A stretch of DNA of 64,000 nt from contig NZ_QFVR01000012.1 of the NCBI RefSeq assembly GCF_003143975.1, positions 37,016-101,015 on the forward strand, given 5' to 3'. Position 1 is the stretch's first letter. Each line of letters opens with the position of its first letter. A model generated the notes under the pieces. The model did not search any database, was not told the origin of the DNA, and worked only from the letters and a program-made list of their open reading frames with translations. The DNA is from Kurthia sibirica. GTDB taxonomy: Bacteria > Bacillota > Bacilli > Bacillales_A > Planococcaceae. This document shows positions 9,105 to 16,558 of this stretch, piece after piece. Position numbers and translations under genes: made by a program.

Positions 9105-9331
9105 TAGTAAGATCTTCGCTCAAATCGTTTATAACCATATGCATGTCGTTTCATTACTTTCATTTTGTTATTAATACCTTCTAAAAAGCCATTCGAATTT
9201 TTGGCCCAATCAAACCATTTTAAATGGTTCATTTTTTGTATGCGATCATCATGTACTTTCGAAGTAATGGACTGACAAGCTGGACAAATAGGTGAACGCT
9301 TCGGTATTTCTATAAAAAGAGCATACTTACC
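9105..9331 (-). pseudogene. ISL3 transposase remnant (internal deletion)
   Basis: Reading the minus strand from about 9331 gives IEIPKRSPICPACQSITSKV HDDR, an N-terminal zinc-finger start with one CxxC. This runs directly into KMNHLKWFDWAKNSNGFLEG and NNKMKVMKRHAYGYKRFER, the C-terminal DDE part with the final catalytic Glu region (GxxEGxNNKxKxxKR). Some 300 residues of an ISL3 transposase are missing in between, and a stop lies just upstream. It is non-functional. Confidence 0.8.
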
Positions 9332-9358
9332 TCAATTTCTTCAACTTTTGGGATTAAA

Positions 9359-9469
9359 AGAAATAGCGAGGACTCCTGCCGAAAAACAAGTAGTAAGCAA
9401 TCCTTTATTTTCACCTACGGTGAAAATAAATAGTGCGTTACTTGTCGGCGGAAAGCTCTCGCTATTTCT
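9359..9469. repeat. Palindromic element nested in the ISL3 remnant
   Basis: The ends AGAAATAGCGAG and CTCGCTATTTCT are perfect inverted repeats. Inside are complementary AACAAGTA/TACTTGT arms and a central TATTTTCACC/GGTGAAAATA hairpin, so nearly all of the 111 bp can fold on itself. The segments ACTCCTGCCG and GGCGGAAAGC resemble parts of the large dispersed repeat. It carries no gene and looks like a small non-autonomous element. Confidence 0.75.
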
Positions 9470-9528
9470 AATTGTCTAAAACATGAATTGTTTCGATACC
9501 TCAACATATATAATAGAACCAATAAATA

Positions 9529-9599
9529 ATCCCGTATGATTTCGAAAAATCATACGGGATTTTCTCTGTTGAAAATACGTTTGTCTCAGGCTCTTTTTT
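9529..9599. repeat. Dispersed repeat copy 2, right part
   Basis: It holds the conserved hairpin (AATCCCGTATGATTT with its complement), then GTTGAAAATACGTTTGTCTC and AGGCTCTTTTTT. Together with 8903-9003 it rebuilds a complete copy between the convergent TRIC-type gene and glycosylase gene. The T-rich end can terminate the plus strand. Confidence 0.85.
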
Positions 9600-9633
9600 G
9601 TTATAGAGCTGAAAAAGTAAATATACGCTTCCA

Positions 9634-10140
9634 TTACAAATACTGTATTATTTTTTTCCAACAGACTACTTTTTCGTCAAAAGATTTTATATTTTTGCCT
9701 GGAATAGGACTTGTCGATGGCATTTTATAAAATGTAATATGTGAAAATTGTTGCATAGAACTATATTTTTTGAATATGGTTTCTGCTTTCGCACCATTGA
9801 AAAATACAGCTTGAATCGCTGGATAACTAGAAAAAAATTGTGCGAAATCATGGGGTATTTCTTCAGTAATCGTTGCGTCCAGACTACCTTGTCGTTCACA
9901 ACTTGCAATTGAATCCCATAATCCAATACCATTTTCCAATAACATCGTAGTTCGATCCATGTATTTTTCTGGAAGTGGACAAGCTAAAATTTCACTCATA
10001 ATGGGCCAGAAATGATTGCGTTTATTACCATAGTACTGTTGTTTTTCTAATGACAATGTACTTGGCATCGAGCCGAGGATCATGACCTTCGTATTCAACT
10101 GAACGATGACCGGCAAATTATTCGTAAGTTGCTCTACCAA
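9634..10140 (-). CDS. DNA-deoxyinosine (hypoxanthine) glycosylase, UDG family 6-like
   Basis: A 168-residue protein with the motif GSMPSTLSLEKQQYYGNKRN HFWP near residue 23 and MPSTSPIPG near residue 138. These correspond to the two active-site motifs of the uracil-DNA glycosylase superfamily, in the form (GSxPS...YYGNxxNxFW) seen in hypoxanthine-DNA glycosylases. It should remove deaminated adenine (hypoxanthine) from DNA. The start is a TTG at 10140 with AGGGGAG six bases upstream. It may be co-transcribed with the small gene just upstream (23-bp gap). Confidence 0.8.
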   Translation of the reverse strand: MVEQLTNNLPVIVQLNTKVMILGSMPSTLSLEKQQYYGNKRNHFWPIMSEILACPLPEKYMDRTTMLLENGIGLWDSIASCERQGSLDATITEEIPHDFAQFFSSYPAIQAVFFNGAKAETIFKKYSSMQQFSHITFYKMPSTSPIPGKNIKSFDEKVVCWKKIIQYL

Positions 10141-10163
10141 TACGATCTCCCCTTTTCTACACT

Positions 10164-10508
10164 TTAAAAATTCGCAATCCCTTTTTTCAACTCTGCTAAT
10201 GCTTGTTGTAAATGTTGAAAATCAGCCATGGCTTCTTTTTGATTAACTTTTACGTCTATTAAATTGCGCAATGCAACATAATGTTCTGTGTAAGCATCAA
10301 TGGCTTGCTGAAATTCACTTAACTGTTTAACCTTTTCAAAATCAGCATCCATATATGTATACACTGAAAATGAGTGTACCGATGCACTATAACGTGTAAA
10401 ATGATCCATCGCTTTTTTACCGATTGAAGCTCCTTTTTGCATCGCCTCTGCATTTGTTAAAACACTGTCTGCTGCATCCATTAACATATTACTATTAGCT
10501 GCGTCCAT
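10164..10508 (-). CDS. Hypothetical helical protein
   Basis: A 114-residue, Ala-, Lys- and Gln-rich protein predicted to be almost entirely alpha-helical, without a signal or membrane segment. It ends 23 bp before the glycosylase start on the same strand, suggesting a two-gene operon. The ribosome site before the ATG at 10508 is weak (GAAGGG). I do not recognise a family. Confidence 0.55.
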   Translation of the reverse strand: MDAANSNMLMDAADSVLTNAEAMQKGASIGKKAMDHFTRYSASVHSFSVYTYMDADFEKVKQLSEFQQAIDAYTEHYVALRNLIDVKVNQKEAMADFQHLQQALAELKKGIANF

Positions 10509-10656
10509 TTTTCTAACGACCCTTCTATACCATTCTCTTAGTTATTTATACTTCTATAATTGTAGCATAGCTACTGAAAAACGAATGGTATCACGCTCAA
10601 AAAAAAGAAGCATTCTTTATCGAGGGCACTGAAAAAGTCCACTTATGCACAGATAA

Positions 10657-10695
10657 GCGAGGACAGGAACGAAATTCGTTCCTGTCCTCGCTTTT
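10657..10695. terminator. Strong hairpin inside the IS1182-type remnant, left side
   Basis: GCGAGGACAGGAACGAA (10657-10673) pairs perfectly with 10675-10691 and is followed by TTTT. Such a stem near the IS end may block read-through from neighbouring genes into the transposase. Confidence 0.7.
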
Positions 10696-10699
10696 CCTA

Positions 10700-10825
10700 G
10701 TAGCCGTTGATTCCGTTCCGGCGGGCGCTTTTCGCGGGCACGGCTCCAGCCTTCTCCTTCGCTTCGCTCAGTCCGGGTGCTTCCGCTCGTGCTTGTTCCC
10801 GCAGAAGTCGCCGCCTGCACTCCAT
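10700..10825. repeat. GC-rich block replacing the transposase 5' end
   Basis: About 125 bp with GC content far above the surroundings (CCGTTCCGGCGGGCGC, CGGGCACGGCTCC, CCCGCAGAAGTCGCCGCC). The motifs GTTGATT...CCG, GCGGGCAC and CCCGCAGRAGTCGCCG resemble small GC-rich palindromic repeats scattered in Bacillales genomes (from memory). It joins the transposase fragment abruptly near 10831. No gene is visible in it. Confidence 0.6.
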
Positions 10826-10830
10826 CAAAT

Positions 10831-11556
10831 TGTACTATTCATGGGTTAAAATGTGGTCTAGACATGGCACCTGAAGAGGATGTCATCAATTCAAGTTCAC
10901 TGACAAAATTTCGTCGACTTCGTCTTCAAGACATGAATTTATTAGATTTACTCATTGGTAAGACAGTAGAAATTGCTTTAGAAAAAGGTCTTATCACAAG
11001 TAAAACAATTATTGTCGATGCCACACATACGAAAGCTCGTTATAATCAAAAATCACCGAAAGAATTTTTACAGGAAAAATCAAAAAATGTGCGCAAAGCC
11101 GTCTACCAACTCGATGAAAGTATGAAAGGGAAATTCCCTACGAAACCAACGTCAAATGAAGTTGGTGAAGAATTGGACTACTGTCGTCAAGTTGTAGAAG
11201 TTGTGGAAACTCAATCAAAGATAGCGCATATCCCGGCTGTAAAAGAAAAGTTAAATGTTTTAAAAGAAGTGATTGATGATTATGAAGTACAACTGAGTTA
11301 CTCAAGTGATCCAGACGCACGCGTAGGACATAAATCTGCGGACTCAGCTTTCTTTGGATTTAAAACACATATTGCGATGAGTGATGAACGTATTATTACA
11401 GCTGCAATTGTGACAACGGGTGAAAAAAGTGATGGTCAATATCTTCAAGAGCTTGTAGAGAAAAGTAAAGAGACACGCATGGAAATACAAGGTGCCACAA
11501 CGATATTCGCTGTCAATCTTAAGCGGATATTAAAACTGCTAAATGAAAAAGAGTAA
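10831..11556 (+). pseudogene. IS1182-family transposase fragment
   Basis: The reading frame resembles the middle of IS1182 transposases: DVINSSSLTKFRRLRLQD, the first catalytic Asp in IIVDATHTKARYNQ, GHKSADSAFFGFKTHIAMSD, and the second Asp near GEKSDGQYLQELVEKSKE. It then jumps to the C-terminal end TTIFAVNLKRILKLL. About 150 N-terminal residues and some 170 residues before the C-terminus, including the third catalytic residue, are missing (deletion near 11493). The upstream extension of the frame to 10777 is GC-rich repeat sequence, not transposase. It is inactive unless complemented in trans. Confidence 0.85.
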
Positions 11557-11570
11557 GAAATAGACAATGA

Positions 11571-11616
11571 AATAAGGCACTTTCTGTTCAAATCGAACAG
11601 AAAGTGCCTTATTTTT
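11571..11616. terminator. Strong hairpin inside the IS1182-type remnant, right side
   Basis: A 19-bp perfect stem (11571-11589 with 11595-11613) and 5-nt loop follow the transposase stop, with T-rich sequence on the plus strand. It is the transposase terminator. Confidence 0.85.
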
Positions 11617-11693
11617 ATCTAAAAAATCAACTCGTCATAAAAAACGTAAGTTTTTCAGTGCCCTCTTCTTTATCGAATGCTTCTTTACCAAAT

Positions 11694-13805
11694 TTAATTC
11701 CGTTTCCACACTGCATAATAACCAGTTTTCTTCGTAATTTTCACTTTTTTACCCGGTGCTAATTTTTCATCTGGTTTGATTGTCGTTGCTTTTGTAGACC
11801 AGCCTATAAATGTATAGCCTTTTTTCTTTAATGTAGCTTTATCTTTTATCGTGATTTCTTTGTCATAACTAACAGCTGCTTGCACTGGTTCAATACCGGT
11901 TGTATTCCCATTACCATAGTATTTTACAACCATTTTCTCTTCTTTCCATACTGCGTAAACTTTCTCTTGATCATCAACGATCATTTTTGCACCTGTTTTT
12001 AGAGCTGCATCCGGCAGTTTCGCTTTTTTATCTTTTGACCAGCCCAAGAAAGTATGACGCTCATAACTCGGATTTAACTCCGTTTTACCATTGATAATTG
12101 TAGACATATAACCCGGTGTACCTACTGAAGCATATTGTGTTGGTGTAGTCCCCTCATAGTATGTCGTACCAGTATACTCTTCTAACTTCGGTAGATTAAA
12201 TTGACCGCCATTTGCATCATAAATAGTGGAAGCAATTTCAACAGCACCAACATCTTTTTTACCTAGTCGTGCATATCCTCGTTGATCAAATTCTTGTCCA
12301 TCACCACCTGTTTCATTGGCAATGCCTGCAATCACTTCGTCATCTGCATCGACAAATTTAGGAATGATTGGCAATGTTGGGATGACAACTTCATCACCAG
12401 AATAACCTGCTTTAATTTTCCCTTTGTTGGCTCCAAATACAACAGGTACAGTACCATAGGCTTGTTGAGGCGTGTTTAACATTTCACTGACGCCCGTCAT
12501 ACCGTTATCAAAACCAAGCGTATCCAAACGTTTCGAGGAACTGTTAACACTGGTATTTTTCGAGAGAGATTTAAGGTCAATCACTCCATCTTTTTCAACA
12601 AAATTACCTAATAGTAGATTATTCGTATAATTACCTAGACGGGTGAAACCACTCGTCGTCAAAGCCCCACCTTTTTGTATTTGATTAGGACGTTTAGCGA
12701 GTGCACCGTTACCATAAAACGTATTATTTAATGATTGTAGTTCTGTTCCACCAGAAAATCCAACACGATTACCGTACATTTGAATAGCACCGCCACTAGT
12801 ACCCTCATCATTCCCTTGTCCTTTTGCTATGTTTTTATAGAATGTTGAATTCGTAATCGACGTATTTTTATTAATACCGAGTGACTCAAATAAAATTGCC
12901 CCACCATCATCGCCCGCTTTATTATCATAAAATGTCGTGCCATCAATACTAATTGTCGCATCGCTCACATGATTGCGGACTACAATTGCACCACCATCAA
13001 TAGTTTGAACATCAAAAACGTCTAAATTTGTCTCATTGCTCTCAAAATAACTATTTTTAATAGCTAGTTTTGAATTTGCACCATTTGAATACATATAAAT
13101 TGCGCCACCACCTGCAGATACTGCACCTGCACCTGTCGCCTTATTCCCTTTAAAGTGTGTATTTTCAATCGTAAACACACCATTATACTGCTTACTCGAC
13201 ATAGCCCCACCATAGTAACCGGAGCTGTCGTTTAAATTATTTACAACCGAAGAATTTTTGATTGTGAAGTTACGCGTACTATTATCATTGAGTTTAATAG
13301 CACCACCTGACGCAGATTTATTGCCTCTAATTAACGTATTATCGACAGTAACTTTTGCACCCGCTCCACTTGAAATAATCGCTGTCCCGCTAGCATTTTC
13401 AAATTTGGAATTATTAATGAAGACTTCTCCCTCTGAACCATTAATCGTAATTCCTGCATTTCTGGTCACCGCGCCCCCATTAAAGTCCATATTATTAAAT
13501 GTAAATGTCCCAGCTGGATTCGAAGCGAGTGTAATACGCTGTCCAATTTCCGATTTAGAGCCATCAATCTCAATATTAAATGAAGATGTTTTACTGAGCG
13601 TAAGCGCTGCCGTTTGATCATATTCAGATGCTAAAATTAACGTCATATCTTCCGTACTATTTTCTACAAAACTTTTTAATTCTGCACTATCATGCACAGT
13701 TTCAGTTGATGCTTGTGCATCGCTCACTGCAAAGAAACCAAGACCTGCTAATAATGACGTTGAAAATAATAATTTTTGAACGATGTTTTTTTTCTGCCCG
13801 ATCAT
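11694..13805 (-). CDS. Secreted beta-helix protein with InlB-type repeats
   Basis: A 703-residue exported protein. The start at 13805 follows AAAGGAGGAG with a 7-base gap; an ATG 20 codons upstream lacks a site. The signal peptide ends near VSDAQA-S. Residues about 50-400 contain many short repeats such as ITINGSEGEVFINNSKFENA and GGAIKLNDNSTRNFTIKNSS, typical of right-handed parallel beta-helices (pectate-lyase-like, 'choice-of-anchor Q' proteins). Two C-terminal Listeria-Bacteroides (Flg_new/InlB B) repeats end in FLGWSKDKKAK...YAVWK and FIGWSTKATT...YYAVWKRN. There is no LPXTG, SLH or LysM, so retention at the surface is unclear. A role in adhesion or polysaccharide binding is inference. 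Its terminator is split by an IS. Confidence 0.8.
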   Translation of the reverse strand: MIGQKKNIVQKLLFSTSLLAGLGFFAVSDAQASTETVHDSAELKSFVENSTEDMTLILASEYDQTAALTLSKTSSFNIEIDGSKSEIGQRITLASNPAGTFTFNNMDFNGGAVTRNAGITINGSEGEVFINNSKFENASGTAIISSGAGAKVTVDNTLIRGNKSASGGAIKLNDNSTRNFTIKNSSVVNNLNDSSGYYGGAMSSKQYNGVFTIENTHFKGNKATGAGAVSAGGGAIYMYSNGANSKLAIKNSYFESNETNLDVFDVQTIDGGAIVVRNHVSDATISIDGTTFYDNKAGDDGGAILFESLGINKNTSITNSTFYKNIAKGQGNDEGTSGGAIQMYGNRVGFSGGTELQSLNNTFYGNGALAKRPNQIQKGGALTTSGFTRLGNYTNNLLLGNFVEKDGVIDLKSLSKNTSVNSSSKRLDTLGFDNGMTGVSEMLNTPQQAYGTVPVVFGANKGKIKAGYSGDEVVIPTLPIIPKFVDADDEVIAGIANETGGDGQEFDQRGYARLGKKDVGAVEIASTIYDANGGQFNLPKLEEYTGTTYYEGTTPTQYASVGTPGYMSTIINGKTELNPSYERHTFLGWSKDKKAKLPDAALKTGAKMIVDDQEKVYAVWKEEKMVVKYYGNGNTTGIEPVQAAVSYDKEITIKDKATLKKKGYTFIGWSTKATTIKPDEKLAPGKKVKITKKTGYYAVWKRN

Positions 13806-14082
13806 GTAAAACTCCTCCTTTAAACTATTCCATCCATTAATTGATATCCAATTAAAAAAATCCATGCAATAATCGACTGAGCATTATGGTAAAAACACCC
13901 CGTCGATTATTTCTTATTATCTACTTTCAACCTACTTTACCCGATAAAATAAAAAATATTCATTACCAATTTGCTCCTCTATACAAAAAAGCGAGGATAT
14001 TCTACGAAAGAAATCTTGTGCCACTATTACCTTCTTTATCCTCATACTAGGAAAGAATTATTCTCATAAAAAATGATTTTAG

Positions 14083-14116
14083 ATATAAAAAAACTTCTAG
14101 AGGTTCTAGAAGTTTT
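14083..14116 (-). terminator. Terminator of the PH-like gene
   Basis: AAAACTTCTAG (14090-14100) pairs with CTAGAAGTTTT (14106-14116), followed by seven T on the minus strand. The stop codon of the gene lies in the stem. Apart from this hairpin, 13866-14082 shows nothing but AT-rich promoter-type sequence. Confidence 0.85.
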
Positions 14117-14456
14117 CAAGGATTTTAGATTGGATGAGTTCAACAAAATATTGAGCTAACTCATCATTTTCAAGCTTTTCAACCATTTGAAGTTCATCAT
14201 CTGTATCAAAAATAATACGCAATTCATTTTTGAAATTTCGCTTTAATGAAATAGCCTCAATTTTATGGTAAGCAAATTCATCAAATCTATGCTGACGATC
14301 TCGTTCACAAAAGAACAGGAGGCGATTTGTCGTAGCTACTAGTCGCCCGTTACATTGCCCTTTTGCTGCCGCTGGTGATCGTAATTCACCACGTATTTCT
14401 GCCAAAATCACTTCACCCTCCAAAAGACGATCTTGATACAGTTGATTTTGCGTCAT
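14106..14456 (-). CDS. PH domain-like (YokE-type) protein
   Basis: A 116-residue soluble protein. The pattern GELRSPAAAKGQCNGRLVATTNRLLFFCER, then YHKIEAISLKRNF and LRIIFDTDDE, is the beta-sandwich signature of small bacterial PH-like domains (YokE/bPH). The central phrase 'GxLVATxxRLLF' is typical. Such proteins are cytosolic and of unknown role. The ATG at 14456 follows AAAGGGTG; a GTG three codons upstream overlaps that site and is less likely. The LRR gene downstream on the same strand is separated by the neighbouring terminator only from the beta-helix gene, not from this one. Confidence 0.7.
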   Translation of the reverse strand: MTQNQLYQDRLLEGEVILAEIRGELRSPAAAKGQCNGRLVATTNRLLFFCERDRQHRFDEFAYHKIEAISLKRNFKNELRIIFDTDDELQMVEKLENDELAQYFVELIQSKILENF

Positions 14457-14530
14457 AAACAGCACCCTTTACTAAGTATTTTTTGACTATAACTTTGTTA
14501 TTCTATACCCTAAATTCTGAGTATTATGTT

Positions 14531-15364
14531 TTACAAAATAACTTCACAGCCAGTTATTCGAAGCTCAAAAAGCCATTTTGGTTGTTCTAATAAAGGGTTT
14601 CCCGAGACATCAAGTTTTTTTAAATTTGGTAGTGCTAAAATAAAATCGGGTAATCTTAATAACTGATTATTTTTTAGCTCTACTATTTCGAGTTCTCTAA
14701 GATTTTTAATAATAGCTGGTAACTCTCTAAAATTATTATTATTTAAATTGAGGGATTTCAAACATTTACAAGCACTCATGCTACTTGGTAATGTATTTAA
14801 TTGATTATGTTTCAATGATACAGCAGTTAATGCATGCATTTCCTTAAAGATTTCTGGTAATAGCATCAGCTGATTGCCGTCCATTTCAAAATCCTCTAAG
14901 TTTTGTAATGCTCGGAAGGATTGTGGAATCGTCGTAATCATATTATTGTTAGATATAAAACGAGAAAGTTGTGATAACATACCGATTTCTTCGGGTAGAG
15001 CAACAAGGAAATTATTACTAACATCCAATGTTTTGAGCTTGCGTAGATTCCCTATAGTAATAGGTAATTCATTAATTTTATTATTATGTAAATATAAATG
15101 ATTTTCTAAATTCTCTAATATCCCAATTTCTGCTGGAATAATTTTTATATAATTATCATGTAAACTCAGTTCTTTTAAACTATTAAAATACTGAATATGT
15201 TGTGGGATTGAATCAAGTTGATTAAACGATAAGTCAATGGTGCGTACCGTTTTATTATTTTTTAATTGACTTGGAAAGCTCTTAAGATTTTGATGTGAAC
15301 TTTTGAAGATTTTTGAATCGCTACTCATGGTGTTCTCTGTGGTATTCGGGTAACCTATTTTCAT
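14531..15364 (-). CDS. Leucine-rich repeat protein
   Basis: A 277-residue protein of about ten 23-residue leucine-rich repeats spanning residues 40-270 (consensus LxxLxLxxNxLxxLPxxIxxLxx, e.g. LKTLDVSNNFLVALPEEIG). There is no signal peptide, so it is probably cytosolic, unlike the internalins. The start at 15364 is set by GGAGGG; a frame extension of 12 codons has no ribosome site. LRR proteins serve as protein-binding scaffolds; the partner is unknown. The final repeat (NPLLEQPKWLFELRITGCEV) acts as a cap. Confidence 0.82.
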   Translation of the reverse strand: MKIGYPNTTENTMSSDSKIFKSSHQNLKSFPSQLKNNKTVRTIDLSFNQLDSIPQHIQYFNSLKELSLHDNYIKIIPAEIGILENLENHLYLHNNKINELPITIGNLRKLKTLDVSNNFLVALPEEIGMLSQLSRFISNNNMITTIPQSFRALQNLEDFEMDGNQLMLLPEIFKEMHALTAVSLKHNQLNTLPSSMSACKCLKSLNLNNNNFRELPAIIKNLRELEIVELKNNQLLRLPDFILALPNLKKLDVSGNPLLEQPKWLFELRITGCEVIL

Positions 15365-15511
15365 AAAAACCCTCCTATCTTCAGTGCAACGCCTCATCAA
15401 AATCCACAGCGCTGGTAGAAGTCTTTTTCAGTCTATTGTGATCTGAAATCTTAATTATACTATTAACTATTATTTCGTCATTTCACTGACATTTTATAGT
15501 ATATTTATAAG

Positions 15512-15539
15512 AAAAAATGAGAAACAATATTGTTTCTCA
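15512..15539 (-). terminator. Terminator of the small membrane protein gene
   Basis: A 22-bp perfect palindrome (15518-15539, TGAGAAACAAT and its complement) is followed by six T on the minus strand, 40 bp past the stop at 15580. Confidence 0.8.
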
Positions 15540-15579
15540 CTTTAAAAATGGAGATTAGGTTTGTTTTAGTGCTATTTTA

Positions 15580-15876
15580 TTATTGCTGTTTTTTTAAGTA
15601 CCACATCAGACCAAGTAGCAAACCAAAAATTACTGCTAATACGATAAAAACTGCCATGATTGCTACTGATTCTAACAATGGTAAAGCCAGTGTTAATAAC
15701 GCTGCACTAAAAATAAAAAGGGTCGATTTATTGGCTATTTTTCGACGATCCCCTTTAATGAAATCGGCATTATAACCAATTAATACATGCAAATTTTTTG
15801 TTTTTAAAATATAGAAACCGAGAACAATTAGGCATAAGGCAACCACCGTCGTCGGTAAAAAATCTTTCCACATCAT
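15580..15876 (-). CDS. Small membrane protein, DUF3784-like
   Basis: A 98-residue protein with three hydrophobic segments (about residues 8-25, 50-68 and 70-92) and a cytoplasmic loop LIGYNADFIKGDRRKIANKS. That 'GYN...K' loop and the length match the DUF3784 family of small Firmicute membrane proteins of unknown function. It follows the acetyltransferase gene after 26 bp on the same strand and probably shares its transcript. Confidence 0.65.
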   Translation of the reverse strand: MMWKDFLPTTVVALCLIVLGFYILKTKNLHVLIGYNADFIKGDRRKIANKSTLFIFSAALLTLALPLLESVAIMAVFIVLAVIFGLLLGLMWYLKKQQ

Positions 15877-15902
15877 GTTTATTACTCCTCATATCTCTTC
15901 GT

Positions 15903-16430
15903 TTAATTTGCTTCACTACTATCTGTCCACTCGGCAAAATATAAGGCCATTCGATATTCATCAATATAGCTGCCATCATGAAGCTTAATAATCTTTTTTT
16001 CCATACCAATAATTTCAAAACCAAAAGATGTGTATACATTTTTTGCTGTTTTATTTTCAATGTTTACATTCAAATGAATTTGTTCACATTTTAATTCTTT
16101 CGCACGCATAATTGCTGAAGCCATGATTGATTTACTAACACCCTGCCCTCTAAAATCTGGATGCACATACATGCCACCAATTTCTGAAATATGAGCTCTT
16201 TTTAGAAATAATTGTTTTTTTAATGTAATGATACCGATAAGCTGATGTCCCTCGAATGCACCAATTGTATAGTTATTTTGTGCATTCAATTTTTCTTCAA
16301 AGACTGATAATGGGTACGTCACCTCATCTTCAAATGATGCACCAAATGCTGATGCTTCTTCTTGCAATGCTTTTAATCTTAGGGTGCGATAGGCGGATGC
16401 TTCCGCACTTGTCAATTCGGACATTCTCAT
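15903..16430 (-). CDS. GNAT family N-acetyltransferase
   Basis: A 175-residue protein with the GNAT fold: acceptor strand FEGHQLIGIITL, then the acetyl-CoA pyrophosphate loop HPDFRGQGVSKSIMASAI (V/I-x-x-x-x-R-G-x-G) near residues 92-109, and the motif B region NVYTSFGFEIIG. It transfers an acetyl group from acetyl-CoA to an unknown amine. First gene of a two-gene unit with the small membrane protein. One of three unrelated GNAT genes in the window. Confidence 0.85.
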   Translation of the reverse strand: MRMSELTSAEASAYRTLRLKALQEEASAFGASFEDEVTYPLSVFEEKLNAQNNYTIGAFEGHQLIGIITLKKQLFLKRAHISEIGGMYVHPDFRGQGVSKSIMASAIMRAKELKCEQIHLNVNIENKTAKNVYTSFGFEIIGMEKKIIKLHDGSYIDEYRMALYFAEWTDSSEAN

Positions 16431-16558
16431 AGACTCAGCCTCCTCTTTTAGTAAATATACTATATGACTACATCATCTGCCATTGTTAACTGTTTTTGGT
16501 CGTTGTCATCAACTCTTTATCGTATACTTAAAAAAAAGAACTTTATAGGAGGATTTAT

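Larger units (their letters stand above)
9004..9520. mobile_element. ISL3-family remnant inserted in dispersed repeat copy 2
   Basis: The left end GGCTCTGTGTCAAATGTTGG resembles ISL3-family terminal repeats, and the right end (CCTCAACATATATAATAGAACC) is a degenerate inverted copy. The flanking 8-mers AATGGATA (8996-9003) and AATAAATA (9521-9528) match at 6 of 8 positions, consistent with the 8-bp target duplication of ISL3. The outer flanks join into an otherwise normal dispersed repeat. Only shreds of the transposase remain on the minus strand, and a palindromic element occupies its right half. Confidence 0.8.
10622..11665. mobile_element. IS1182-type element remnant with intact ends
   Basis: The ends GAGGGCACTGAAAAA (10622-10636) and its exact complement (11651-11665) form 15-bp terminal inverted repeats. 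The 9-mer TTCTTTATC flanks both sides (10613-10621 and 11666-11674) as a target duplication. Inside are a transposase fragment (to 11556), two strong hairpins and a GC-rich block that replaces the transposase 5' part. The element sits in the loop of what was an intrinsic terminator. Confidence 0.88.
10598..11683 (-). terminator. Intrinsic terminator split by the IS1182-type insertion
   Basis: Removing 10622-11665 and one copy of TTCTTTATC joins GAAGCATTC, a 6-nt loop and GAATGCTTC, followed on the minus strand by eight T residues (complement of 10600-10607). This would be a textbook terminator starting about 10 bp past the stop of the gene ending at 11694. The two stem arms (10607-10615 and 11675-11683) are now about 1 kb apart. 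Confidence 0.8.

Noticed and set aside
9476..9661. A 61-codon frame across the end of the dispersed repeat, and similar frames in other copies.
   Set aside because: They run through hairpins and inverted ends of non-coding repeats and have no ribosome sites.
10777..10830. An N-terminal part of the transposase frame (LPLVLVPAEVAACTP).
   Set aside because: It is translated GC-rich repeat sequence, not transposase; the homology starts near 10831.
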